From Azospirillum sp. TSH64 (GTDB lineage Bacteria > Pseudomonadota > Alphaproteobacteria > Azospirillales > Azospirillaceae), in the NCBI RefSeq assembly GCF_003116035.1, contig NZ_LGQW01000015.1:3191302-3248866 (forward strand): a stretch of DNA of 57,565 nucleotides, in the 5' to 3' direction. Of this stretch, positions 8,533 through 17,366 are shown piece after piece (the first letter of the stretch is position 1; each line of letters opens with the position of its first letter). The notes beneath the pieces are model-generated. The model did not search any database. It worked only from the letters and a program-made list of their open reading frames with translations, and was not told the DNA's origin. A program made the translations under genes and the position numbers.

Positions 8533-9651
8533 TCAGATCTGCTCGAAGCCGGTCAGGACATTGGCGACATTGACGCCCAGATCGTCGACGGCATAGCCGC
8601 CTTCCAGCACGAACAGGGTCGGCAGGCCGATTCCGGCGATGGCGGCGCCCATGCGCAGGAAATCCTCCGACAACAGGCGGAAGCGGGAAATCGGGTCGCC
8701 GCCATAGGTGTCCGCACCCAGCGACAGCACCAGCGCGTCGGCGCCGAACTCGCGGACGCGTGCCGCCGCGACGGCCAGCGCCTGGGCGTAGCCGTTCCAG
8801 TCGGTCCCCCAGGGCAGCGTCAGGTTCAGGTTGGCACCTTCCCCGGCGCCTGCCCCGCTCTCATCGGCATGACCGCAGAAATAGGGGAACTCGTCGGCCG
8901 GATCGGCATGGATCGACACGAACAGCACGTCGCCGCGCTCCCAGAAGATCTCCTGGGTGCCGTTGCCATGGTGATAATCGACGTCCAGCACCGCCACGCG
9001 CGCAACCCCGCCGTCACGCAGGGATTGCGCCGCGATGGCCGCGTTGTTCAGGAAGCAATAGCCGCCGTAGAAGGCGTGGCCGGCATGGTGGCCGGGCGGA
9101 CGGCACAGCGCAAAGGCGCTGCGGTCGCCGGCCCGCAGCCGGTCGGCGCCTGTCAGTGCGCTGTCGGCTGCGGATGTCGCGGCCCGCCACGTGCCCGCGG
9201 TGATCGGTGTCCCCGCATCGAAGGAGTAGAAGCCGAGCCGCCCGTCGATGGACCGGGGCACCCGCCGCCGCGACATTCCCGGCGCCACCCAGTTCAGCGG
9301 CAGCGCGTCGATGTCGGCACCATGCTCCGCCACCCAATCGTCCCAGGCGGTCCGGAGAAAGCCGAGGTAGCCGGCGTCATGCACCCGTTCCAGCGGGTCG
9401 ATGCCGTGACGGGTGGGCTCCACGACCGGCCCCAGCCCGACCGCCTCGATCCGCGCCCGGACGATGTCGGCACGCGCGGGCTTCTCGTAACAGGGAACGA
9501 GTTGGCCGTCGTTGAGTTCGGACCGGCCGGCCTGCAGCCGGTGCTCTTCGCTGTGGATGACGATCACGCCGTTGACTTTCTTGACTGTTTCGCCGCCCCG
9601 GAAAGGTTCGGACCGGCGGAAGGCGGCCTCATCATAGCGCCGCCCCGCCAT
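8533..9651 (-). CDS. Histone deacetylase-family amidohydrolase (acetylpolyamine deacetylase-like)
   Basis: The 372-residue protein has the arginase/deacetylase fold. It shows the catalytic His pair in RPPGHHAGHAF (His188-His189), zinc ligands in DVDYHHGNGTQ (Asp225, His227) and a third zinc ligand in LGADTYGGDP. Bacterial class II-type members deacetylate acetylpolyamines or other acetyl-amines, and the nearby aguB-type gene makes a polyamine role plausible. The start is uncertain: the ATG at 9651 gives 29 residues before the conserved core (IVIHSEEHRLQ), while an internal GTG near 9567 would match the usual family start better. Confidence 0.87.
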   Translation of the reverse strand: MAGRRYDEAAFRRSEPFRGGETVKKVNGVIVIHSEEHRLQAGRSELNDGQLVPCYEKPARADIVRARIEAVGLGPVVEPTRHGIDPLERVHDAGYLGFLRTAWDDWVAEHGADIDALPLNWVAPGMSRRRVPRSIDGRLGFYSFDAGTPITAGTWRAATSAADSALTGADRLRAGDRSAFALCRPPGHHAGHAFYGGYCFLNNAAIAAQSLRDGGVARVAVLDVDYHHGNGTQEIFWERGDVLFVSIHADPADEFPYFCGHADESGAGAGEGANLNLTLPWGTDWNGYAQALAVAAARVREFGADALVLSLGADTYGGDPISRFRLLSEDFLRMGAAIAGIGLPTLFVLEGGYAVDDLGVNVANVLTGFEQI

Positions 9652-9778
9652 CCATGGATGCCACCCTTTTGCATGGCGCCCCGGACGCAGGCCATTGCCA
9701 TTCGGCCTATTGCACGCGATAGTGTTCAGCGTCGATCACTCGCGCTGTGCGGGTGATTGCTGGGGTTGTTGGACATCC

Positions 9779-12709
9779 ATGTTGGCTGCTGCGTGCAGGA
9801 TATTCGCCCGAATTGCGCCCGGGGCGGCGTTGATTCTGTGGGCGTGCGCCGTGTCGGCCGCCGGGCCTGCGCGGAGCGATCCACTATTGCCGCGTCCTCA
9901 GCCGGCATCGACGGACTCCCCCCTGGAGGCGGCCTTCTCCACACGTGCGGGAGAACCGTTGCGCCAATTCGGCTATGACCTGTTTGCTTCTGCAACCGAT
10001 GCGGCTTCGACGGCCGAGGCCGCGCCCGGCGCCATCCAGGGCGACTATGTCCTGAACACAGGCGACACAATCCTGGTCACCCTGCGCGGGCAGAAATCCT
10101 TCAGCAAACGCTTCACCGTCGACCGAAACGGCCAGCTGGTGGTGGACGACCTGCGGCCGCTGACGGCTGCCGGCCTGACGCTGGACGCCCTGCGACGCGA
10201 CCTGTCCGCCACCGTCGCCGCCACCTGGCCCAGCACCGATGCCTTCGCGTCGCTGGCGGAGGTGCGGCGGATCGGCGTGCTGGTCACCGGCGCCGTCCGC
10301 CGCCCCGGCCGGCAGGAGATCAGCGCCTTCGCCACCGTGCTCGATGCGCTGTCGGCCGCCGGCGGCGTGGATCGCGGCGGCAGCCTGCGCGCGGTCAGGC
10401 TGATGCGGTCCGGCGGTGCGGTCATGGTCGACCTCTATGCCCTGCAAATCGCCGGTGCCACTGGCAATGCGGATATGCCGGTGCGTGACGGCGACCGCCT
10501 GTTCGTCCCGCCGCTCGGCGCCACCGTCGCAATTGCCGGACCGGTGAAGCGGCCGGGCATTTATGAATTGCCGCCGGGTGGCGGCCCCTTGTCGGCGTCG
10601 GAGATGCGCGACCTTGCCGGTGGTGCGCTGCGGCCCGGCCGCGGCCGGCTTGTGCGATTCGGCATCGGGCCGTCGGGCGAGGAAACGGCGGAGGAGATCG
10701 CCGACGCCGACGCCAAGCGGTTCGGTGACGGCGACCTGCTGTTGATCGTGCCGGAACGGGAAGACCGCCGCGGCGAGGTTCGGCTCGACGGACATGTCCT
10801 GCGTCCCGGCCCCCGTGCGCTCACCCGAGTTAAATCCTTGCCCGGACTGCTTTCCCGTGCGGACCTGGGCCCATCGGCCTATTTTCCCTTCGCCGCCTTG
10901 GAGAGCACTGCCCCAACGAAGGCGGCGCGCAACCTGCGGCCGGTCGACCTGTCGGCCGTTCTGAACGGACGCGACCGCCGACAGCTTTCGGACGGCGACA
11001 CGCTCTATGTCCTGGGGACTGCCGACGTCGATTTCCTGACGTCGGAGGCGGTGCTGGCCCTGCTGCGCGGCGAACGCCAGCCGCCGCCGGATGCCTGTCC
11101 CGGTCTGGTGGCGCTGGCCCGCATCCTGGCGGCGGAGCCGGCCGGTCCCCTCGCCACCGGTCCGCAGGCGCGCGCCGCCGCCACGCTGACCGGTTCCCGC
11201 ACCCCCTGCCCGCCCCTGTTCGCAACGGTGCCGGACCTGCTGCCGCTGGCCCTGCGCCATTCCGTTCTGCGGCTTACCGGTGCGCCGCGGCCCGGTTTCT
11301 ATCCCGTGGCCGATGGGCCGGAGAGCGCCGGCGCGCGCGAGACCATCGTCGAATCGGAAGCGCCTCACTATGAGCTGCTCGGCCATGTCCGCCGGCCCGG
11401 CACCCGCCGGTTGCCGGCCGGGGCCACGCTGCGTCAGGCGCTGGCGGAGGGCAAGGCGCTGAAGCGGGACGTGTATCCGCTGCTCGGCATCGTCGAACGC
11501 TATGACCGGCGGACCTTGACCCGCACCTATCTGCCCTTCTCCCCACAGGAGGTGGCTGCCGGACGCGCCGACCGTGCCATGAGCGACGGAGACCGCATTC
11601 ACCTGTTCGCCGCCGACGACATCCGCGGCTTGGTGAAGCCCGCCGAATCGAGGACGGACAGCAAGGCGGACGACGAGTCCGAACCGTCGATGCTGGCGGC
11701 CGTGCTCGATCCGGCCATCGTCGCGGTGATTGGGGAGCGGACCGTCCAGCTGCGTGGCGCCGTGCGCGATCCCGGCGGCTATCCGGTCGCCGACCTCACG
11801 CCGCTGGCGGCCTTGGTCGCGGCGGCAGGCGGGCTCTCCACCGACGCCGACCCCACGGTGGCGGAACTGACGGCCGCCAACGGCACGCGCAGCGCCATCG
11901 ACCTGACCCGCGACGGCGCCCGCAGGATCGGCCCTGGAGATGCGCTGCGGATCAACCCGCGCCCGCAGGCGCTGGAGGCCCGCGCGGTCGCCATCGAAGG
12001 GGCAGTGCGCCGTCCCGGCCGCTACGACATCGGCCGCGGTGAGACGCTGTCCTCCCTGATCGCGCGGGCCGGCGGCCTGATCGACGATGCCTATCCGGCT
12101 GGGGCCGTGCTGACCCGCGAGAGCGAACGCCGCCGCGAGAGGGAGCAGTTCCAGCTGCAAGCGCGTGAACTGGAGCGCGCGCTGGCGCTGGAGGTGGAGA
12201 AGGGCGAGCCGGTGAAGGCGGAGAATGTCGCACTGGCCCGCCAGCTCGCGGCCCAGCTCCGTGCAGCCGAACCGCTCGGCCGCGTGGTGGTGGAAGCGGA
12301 CCCGGCTGTCCTGCGCAGCCGCCCGGCTCTCGACCCGCTGCTGGAACCCGATGACCGGATCGTGATCCCGAAACGACCGCTGACCGTGGCGGTGTCGGGC
12401 GAGGTTCTTCACCCGACCGCGGCACAGTTCGTCAGCGGCAAGGGTGCCGAGGATTACCTGAACGAGGCGGGCGGCCCGACCCGCGATGCCGACACCGGCC
12501 GCAGCTTCCTGGTTCTGCCGGACGGACGGGCACGGCCGCTGGCGCTGTCCTCCTGGAACCATCGGGTGGACGTTATCCCGCCCGGGTCGATCCTGGTGGT
12601 GCCGCGCGACCCCCGCCCCTTCGACGGACTGGACGCCACCAAGGCCATCGGCAACATCCTGAGCCAACTGGCGATCACGGCGGCCTCGATTTCGGTGATC
12701 ACGCGATGA
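9779..12709 (+). CDS. SLBB-domain polysaccharide export protein, multi-repeat
   Basis: The 976-residue protein starts with a signal peptide (about residues 1-35, hydrophobic core APGAALILWACAVSAAG). It then has a Poly_export-like domain (GDYVLNTGDTILVTLRG) and a series of SLBB/soluble-ligand-binding beta-grasp units, each announced by a G-V-x-x-P-G-like motif: VRRPGR, VKRPGI, VLRPGP, VRRPGT, VRDPGG, VRRPGR, VLHPTA. Single-SLBB relatives such as Wza form the outer-membrane export channel. This one has about seven units and a hydrophobic C-terminus (SQLAITAASISVITR). I place the start at 9779, immediately before the signal peptide. It overlaps the next glycosyltransferase by four bases (ATGA), implying translational coupling. 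Confidence 0.85.
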   Translation: MLAAACRIFARIAPGAALILWACAVSAAGPARSDPLLPRPQPASTDSPLEAAFSTRAGEPLRQFGYDLFASATDAASTAEAAPGAIQGDYVLNTGDTILVTLRGQKSFSKRFTVDRNGQLVVDDLRPLTAAGLTLDALRRDLSATVAATWPSTDAFASLAEVRRIGVLVTGAVRRPGRQEISAFATVLDALSAAGGVDRGGSLRAVRLMRSGGAVMVDLYALQIAGATGNADMPVRDGDRLFVPPLGATVAIAGPVKRPGIYELPPGGGPLSASEMRDLAGGALRPGRGRLVRFGIGPSGEETAEEIADADAKRFGDGDLLLIVPEREDRRGEVRLDGHVLRPGPRALTRVKSLPGLLSRADLGPSAYFPFAALESTAPTKAARNLRPVDLSAVLNGRDRRQLSDGDTLYVLGTADVDFLTSEAVLALLRGERQPPPDACPGLVALARILAAEPAGPLATGPQARAAATLTGSRTPCPPLFATVPDLLPLALRHSVLRLTGAPRPGFYPVADGPESAGARETIVESEAPHYELLGHVRRPGTRRLPAGATLRQALAEGKALKRDVYPLLGIVERYDRRTLTRTYLPFSPQEVAAGRADRAMSDGDRIHLFAADDIRGLVKPAESRTDSKADDESEPSMLAAVLDPAIVAVIGERTVQLRGAVRDPGGYPVADLTPLAALVAAAGGLSTDADPTVAELTAANGTRSAIDLTRDGARRIGPGDALRINPRPQALEARAVAIEGAVRRPGRYDIGRGETLSSLIARAGGLIDDAYPAGAVLTRESERRREREQFQLQARELERALALEVEKGEPVKAENVALARQLAAQLRAAEPLGRVVVEADPAVLRSRPALDPLLEPDDRIVIPKRPLTVAVSGEVLHPTAAQFVSGKGAEDYLNEAGGPTRDADTGRSFLVLPDGRARPLALSSWNHRVDVIPPGSILVVPRDPRPFDGLDATKAIGNILSQLAITAASISVITR

Positions 12710-13500
12710 CGGCGCCCGCCCCGCTCCGACTCGCCATGCTGACCGTGGTCCGCAACGACCGCGCCGGACTGGCCGACACCTATGACAGCCTGCGCGGGCA
12801 GCTCGGTCCCGGCATCGTCTGGCTGGTCGCCGATGGCGCCTCCACCGATGGAACGGCGGAGTGGCTGGCGGACCATGCCGATGTCCCGCTTTGGTGGCGC
12901 TCAGCCCGCGACTCGGGGCTGTACGATGCGATGAACGATGCGCTCGCCGCCGCGGGCCGGCTGGGGTGCAGCCATGTGCTGTTCCTGAATGCCGGCGACC
13001 GGCTGGCGGAGCCGGACAGCGGCATCCGGCTTTTGCAAGCGATTGCCCGGCATCCCGACTGCGCCCTTCTCTATGGCGATGCGCTGGAGCGGCTGGGTGA
13101 CGGACGTATCCTGCTGAAGCGTGCCCGCTCCCACCGTTGGGCATCGCTGGGCATGTTCACCCACCATCAGGCGATGATCTACTCCGTGTCGGCACTGGCA
13201 GGACTGCGCTTCGACTCCGGGTACCGGATCGCGGCCGATTATGACTTCACCTTGTCGGTGCTGAAGCGCGGACGGGCCGAACGGCTGCACTGGCCGGTCT
13301 GCCTGTTCGCGGCCGGCGGCCTGTCGCAGCGCGACGCAACCGCTGGCAGGCATGAGCAGACAGCGATTCGACAACGGCATTTCGGCCATGGGGCCGCACA
13401 CGCGGCAATGATCGTCCTGGCTCAACGAGTCGCACTGGCATTGCGCCACCATCTTCCCGCTCTATACGCGAAATTACGTTTCCGATGCCCTGAAACTTAA
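12706..13500 (+). CDS. Glycosyltransferase family 2
   Basis: The 264-residue GT-A enzyme shows the N-terminal nucleotide-sugar fold (LTVVRNDRAGLADTYDSL, VADGASTDGT) and the acidic site LFLNAGDRL in place of the canonical DxD. The segment YRIAADYDFTLSVLKRG is characteristic of colanic-acid WcaE-like transferases. It is coupled to the SLBB exporter by an ATGA overlap, so it probably adds a sugar to the lipid-linked repeat unit of the same exopolysaccharide on the cytoplasmic face. The donor and linkage cannot be told from sequence. Confidence 0.88.
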   Translation: MTAPAPLRLAMLTVVRNDRAGLADTYDSLRGQLGPGIVWLVADGASTDGTAEWLADHADVPLWWRSARDSGLYDAMNDALAAAGRLGCSHVLFLNAGDRLAEPDSGIRLLQAIARHPDCALLYGDALERLGDGRILLKRARSHRWASLGMFTHHQAMIYSVSALAGLRFDSGYRIAADYDFTLSVLKRGRAERLHWPVCLFAAGGLSQRDATAGRHEQTAIRQRHFGHGAAHAAMIVLAQRVALALRHHLPALYAKLRFRCPET

Positions 13501-13634
13501 TGTCTTTCGCACTCTTCCTCCCCCTTCCACCCAAACGGACCGTTGATACGCACAAATGGTTGCATAGAATTTACTTTCTGAACTAAGCATTCCCGCGGCG
13601 CCTTCCCTCTGGCTTTCCTTTTGAGGTACGACTT

Positions 13635-14102
13635 ATGAGCGCGACCAAGACCAAACTCGCCCCCGCCCACACCCTGTCGCGCCGCGGCGAAGGTCCCAAC
13701 CCCATCGACATCCATGTCGGAGCCCGCCTGCGGCTTCGCCGGACCCTGCTTGGCCTGAGCCAGGAAAAGCTGGGCGAAGCGGTTGGGATCACCTTCCAGC
13801 AGCTCCAGAAATACGAGCGTGGGTCGAACCGCATCAGCGCCAGCCGCCTTTACAACCTCTCCCAGGTTCTCGGTGTGCCGGTCAGCTACTTCTTCGACGA
13901 CATGCCGTCGCCCGACCAGATTGCCGCGGAAGTTCCGTCCGAAGCGATGAGCGAGACGGACGAGTTCGAATCGATGGCCCGCCGCGAGACGCTGGAACTG
14001 GTGCGCGCCTATTACCGGATCGAGGATCCGGGTGTGCGCAAGCGGACCTTCGACCTGCTGAAGGCGCTGGGTGGCGACCGGATCGCGCTGCTCGAAGAAT
14101 AA
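13635..14102 (+). CDS. Xre-family helix-turn-helix regulator
   Basis: The 155-residue protein has one HTH_XRE domain (about residues 25-85; GARLRLRRTLLGLSQEKLGE then ITFQQLQKYERG) and a C-terminal helical tail. This architecture is abundant in Alphaproteobacteria and several members regulate exopolysaccharide, biofilm or cell-cycle genes. Its position inside a polysaccharide locus makes local regulation plausible. GAGG lies ten bases before the ATG. Its last 91 bases overlap the 3' end of the convergent glycosyltransferase gene. Confidence 0.88.
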   Translation: MSATKTKLAPAHTLSRRGEGPNPIDIHVGARLRLRRTLLGLSQEKLGEAVGITFQQLQKYERGSNRISASRLYNLSQVLGVPVSYFFDDMPSPDQIAAEVPSEAMSETDEFESMARRETLELVRAYYRIEDPGVRKRTFDLLKALGGDRIALLEE

Positions 14103-15076
14103 GGGTCGCCCGCCGGACGGACAGTCCGGACAGGCTCGGAAGCGGCGCGGATGGACGGGAAACGGTCGAACGCTCCCGGTCCCATTGCCGCCGACCGCAT
14201 CTTGAGCCCGACCTGCCAATAGTAGAACGCGCGCGCCAGCGCGTGGTCGAGCCCGGCTGCGCCATCGAGGACGCCAAGGCGCAGCACATAGGCATGCAGA
14301 AATGCCAAGAGCGGCCGGCCCGGCAGGCGCTGGAAAAGCCGCTTCTGCATACGCCGGCCAAGAAGGGCGCGGAGGCTATGAGGGGCACTGGAGCCGCCAT
14401 CCGGTTCACCCGTTATCAGCCGCTCCATCCGGCCGTCGGCACGAATCGCCGCCTCCCAGTCGGAATACCGGTTGTGGCGGTCGAACCAGGCCGAGAGCGG
14501 CTTGGCATCCTCATGGTCCATCGGGTGGCGAAGCCGGCCGGTCGTTCCGGACACCTGCGGCTGGTAATGCCCCTCGACCTCCCACATCGCGGCGATATCC
14601 AGGTCGGGTTGATCGGGAAAGCGCGCGCGCCGACGGTCCAGCAGAGCAAGCTTGCGATTCCAGCAGCCGAAACGCAGCCGCCGGCCGCGGACGACCGGCC
14701 TGCCGTCGATCCAGTACGCGGCGCAGGCAGGGCCAGCCGCCATCAGCCGGGCGATCTCCTCAACCAGCTCCGCCGTCAGCCGCTCGTCGGCGTCGACGAA
14801 CAGAACCCAGTCATGGGCGAATGGCAGAGTATCCAGGCACCACTGCTTCTTCTTGGGATAGCGGCCATTCCAGCGGAAGGCGATCAGGCGGGCGCCATGT
14901 GACCGTGCGATGTCCGGCGTGCCGTCATCACTACCGCTGTCGACCACGAAACACTCGGCGAATCGGGTGAGCGACGGCAGGCACTGCGGCAGGTTCGCAG
15001 CCTCGTTGCGCGTCATCACCACCACGGAGACCGGGATGGCGGTCATGGCGGGCGCAGGCATGGTGGAAATCCTCAT
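14012..15076 (-). CDS. Glycosyltransferase family 2, WaaE/KdtX-like
   Basis: The 354-residue GT-A protein has the N-terminal signature VSVVVMTRNEAANLPQCL, the VDSGSDDGT loop and the catalytic acidic motif LFVDADERLT, as in the lipopolysaccharide core glucosyltransferase WaaE/KdtX group. The family core ends near residue 315 (YYWQVGLKMR). The last 30 residues are Ser/Arg-rich and encoded antisense to the convergent Xre gene, so they are probably an unstructured extension. Its ATG (15076) overlaps the stop of the upstream Wzz-like gene by four bases. Confidence 0.85.
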   Translation of the reverse strand: MRISTMPAPAMTAIPVSVVVMTRNEAANLPQCLPSLTRFAECFVVDSGSDDGTPDIARSHGARLIAFRWNGRYPKKKQWCLDTLPFAHDWVLFVDADERLTAELVEEIARLMAAGPACAAYWIDGRPVVRGRRLRFGCWNRKLALLDRRRARFPDQPDLDIAAMWEVEGHYQPQVSGTTGRLRHPMDHEDAKPLSAWFDRHNRYSDWEAAIRADGRMERLITGEPDGGSSAPHSLRALLGRRMQKRLFQRLPGRPLLAFLHAYVLRLGVLDGAAGLDHALARAFYYWQVGLKMRSAAMGPGAFDRFPSIRAASEPVRTVRPAGDPYSSSSAIRSPPSAFSRSKVRLRTPGSSIR

Positions 15077-16074
15077 GGTGCCGCCTCCACCCCCGTCGTC
15101 CGTTCCCGCAGGGCGTGGGAGACGGACAGGGCGAATCCGGCGGCGACAAGCCCGACCAGTCCGGCCAGCGGAATCACCACGGCCGGGTTCGGCCAGTCCG
15201 GCAGGGTGGCGGCGGCCGGCGGCTGGATCATGTCGGCGGCAAAGGGCAGATCGACGCCGATCATCATCGCCACCCGCTCCTGGTCCAGCAGCAGGTCGCT
15301 CAGCGCCTGCCGGTGTTCCGCCACGGTGACGGCACCGAGACGAAGCTTGATGTGGGCGATCTGGGCGGCACTGCGCCGCGCCGCCTCCGCCCGCAGATGG
15401 GCGTCGGTGGCCGCGGCAATCCGCCCGAGCAGTTCCACTGCAATCGCCCGGTCGGGATGGCGGAAGGTGATCCGCCGCATCGGACCCGACCGCAGCATGT
15501 CGACAACCAGCCGATCACGCAGGGCGCGCGCCACGCGGTCGCCGTCCGGCTCAACCCAATCCTCGCGGCCGACCACCGCCAGCAATGCCCGCTTCAGCGT
15601 CGGGAACAGTCCGGGTGGCGGACGCCAACGCCCGGCCTCCGCATCCCAGCGCTCGGCAAACAGGGCGCGCAGGATGGCGGGGTCCGCAGCCAGACGGTCG
15701 GCCACCGGTCCCGAACCGAACAGCTCAAGATAGCGGGCGAAGTCGGACAGCGATTCGTCCCCCGCCCCCGGCTCGGCAACACCGGCAGAGTCACGGCCGT
15801 TGAGCGTCGGCACCCGTGCCCCCATCGCGGCGGAGCCGACCCGGGCCGTCGGCCCGATCACCATCGCCGCGGTATAGGCCGGCGTCACCAGCCATAGAGC
15901 CGCCACCGCAAGCGCCAGACCGCCCAACCAGCCGCCGAGCAACCAGCGCCAGCCGGTCCGCAGGGTGCGAACGAAGCCGCGAAAATCACCCTCCCCTCCG
16001 GCCATCGGCAGAGCGAGCGTCATCGCATGCGGCCGAGGCTGGGTGTGACGCGGGGCGATGACGCCGTCAGGCAT
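15073..16074 (-). CDS. Wzz/GumC-like chain-length determinant protein
   Basis: The 333-residue protein has two membrane segments (about residues 35-60, WLLGGWLGGLALAVAALWLV, and about 300-320, VVIPLAGLVGLVAAGF) around a long periplasmic region. That is the topology of polysaccharide co-polymerases that set chain length. No cytoplasmic tyrosine-kinase domain is attached. I chose the ATG at 16074 because GGGGAGG lies nine bases upstream; it overlaps the preceding GT4 gene by eight bases. An alternative ATG is at 16023. Confidence 0.8.
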   Translation of the reverse strand: MPDGVIAPRHTQPRPHAMTLALPMAGGEGDFRGFVRTLRTGWRWLLGGWLGGLALAVAALWLVTPAYTAAMVIGPTARVGSAAMGARVPTLNGRDSAGVAEPGAGDESLSDFARYLELFGSGPVADRLAADPAILRALFAERWDAEAGRWRPPPGLFPTLKRALLAVVGREDWVEPDGDRVARALRDRLVVDMLRSGPMRRITFRHPDRAIAVELLGRIAAATDAHLRAEAARRSAAQIAHIKLRLGAVTVAEHRQALSDLLLDQERVAMMIGVDLPFAADMIQPPAAATLPDWPNPAVVIPLAGLVGLVAAGFALSVSHALRERTTGVEAAP

Positions 16075-17338
16075 GGGGCAACGGCCTCCCCAACAGGGGC
16101 CGGACGGCGCGGCGTGCCTCGACCAGACGTTGGGCCAACCCGACGAAGGCCGCGGCGGCACGGTCGGCGCTCCAGGCTTCGGCCATTCTGGCAGCGCGTG
16201 CGCCCTCCGCTGTGCAGCGGTCGGGGGCGGCGGCATAGGCGCGCACGGCTTCGGCAATGGCGACCCCATCGAACGGGTCGATCACCATGCCGCATCCATC
16301 CATATGGGCCGCTGCCTCGCTTCCCTCCGGTCCCAGGAACAGGCAAGGCCGGCCGGCCGCCTGCACCCCGGCCAGCTTGCTCGGCACCAGAAGCCCCTGC
16401 GCCGCCGGGTCCATCGCCACCAGATGCAGGTCGGCGGCGGACAGGCACTCCGCCAGCCGGTCGGCGGGCTGCCAGGGAAGCCGGTGCAGGTTGCGCAAAC
16501 CCGTGAGGCGTGCGGCCTCTTCCACCGCGGCGAATCCCCTGCCCTCGCCGACCAGCAGGAAAATCACGGATGGATCGCTGTGCTGCAGCCGGGCCGCCGC
16601 CTCCAGCACGCCGTCCATCGGATGGGCAAGGCCCAACGTTCCGGAATAGGCCACCAGAAAGCGTCCGTCCCCCTCCGTCAAACCCAGTGAGCGGCGGAGG
16701 CTGTTGCCGGCCTTCTCCAGGGGACGGATTGCCGGATCGGGCCAGTTCGGCAACAGGGTCACGCGATCCGCAGCCACGCCGGATGCGACGATGCGTTCGC
16801 GCATGCAGCGGCCGATCGCGATCACCCCATCCTGCCGCCGCAATGCCCGCGCCATGCCATCCCCAGCGACGCGGAGGAGCAGTTCCGGCATCCGCACGCC
16901 CAGCACCGGAAGAAGGTCCGGGTAAAGATCCTGGCACCAGTGCAGCGACGCCGCACCATGGCGCGCAGCCAGAACCGGACCGGCCAGCGCCAGCATCGGC
17001 GGATCGGTCATCGTGACGACGAGGTCGTGGCGCGGCAGGCGCAGGGCCCGAGCCGTGAGTCGGCAAAGCGAATCGAGATAGGCGCGCGTGTCGGGCCGCT
17101 CACCCTTCCTTACCCCGCGGCCGGTGCGGACAAGCGTGACCCCGTCCGGAACGGCGCGGTTCGGCACCTCATCGCTGCCCTGCTCGCCATCCGTCACCAC
17201 CGTCACCCGCCAGCCGGCAGCCGCGATCCGCGCGGACAAATCCGACAGGCAACGGCCGGTCGCCCCGCGGTCAGGCGGGAACACACGGTTGACGAAAATG
17301 ATGGACGGTCGATCGAGCGGCACGGCGCACCGAAGCAT
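16067..17338 (-). CDS. Glycosyltransferase family 4
   Basis: The 423-residue GT-B protein resembles WbuB-type GT4 enzymes. It has the N-terminal acceptor domain (NRVFPPDRGATGR, HWCQDLYPDLLPVLG), the donor-domain start (FLVAYSGTLGLAHPMDGVLEAA), and the C-terminal donor-binding region GLLVPSKLAGVQAAGRP, in which the usual first Glu of the E-x7-E motif is replaced by Ser-Lys. It sits between the polymerase-like and Wzz-like genes and should transfer a sugar during assembly of the exopolysaccharide repeat at the cytoplasmic membrane face. Confidence 0.88.
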   Translation of the reverse strand: MLRCAVPLDRPSIIFVNRVFPPDRGATGRCLSDLSARIAAAGWRVTVVTDGEQGSDEVPNRAVPDGVTLVRTGRGVRKGERPDTRAYLDSLCRLTARALRLPRHDLVVTMTDPPMLALAGPVLAARHGAASLHWCQDLYPDLLPVLGVRMPELLLRVAGDGMARALRRQDGVIAIGRCMRERIVASGVAADRVTLLPNWPDPAIRPLEKAGNSLRRSLGLTEGDGRFLVAYSGTLGLAHPMDGVLEAAARLQHSDPSVIFLLVGEGRGFAAVEEAARLTGLRNLHRLPWQPADRLAECLSAADLHLVAMDPAAQGLLVPSKLAGVQAAGRPCLFLGPEGSEAAAHMDGCGMVIDPFDGVAIAEAVRAYAAAPDRCTAEGARAARMAEAWSADRAAAAFVGLAQRLVEARRAVRPLLGRPLPHA

Positions 17339-17366
17339 GAATTACACGCGAAAGTATGAAGATCCT

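Noticed and set aside
9884..13144. Very long leftward open frame antisense to the SLBB exporter and glycosyltransferase genes
   Set aside because: It is a by-product of high third-position GC on the sense strand; the predicted protein is Arg/His/Gly-rich with no recognisable domain.
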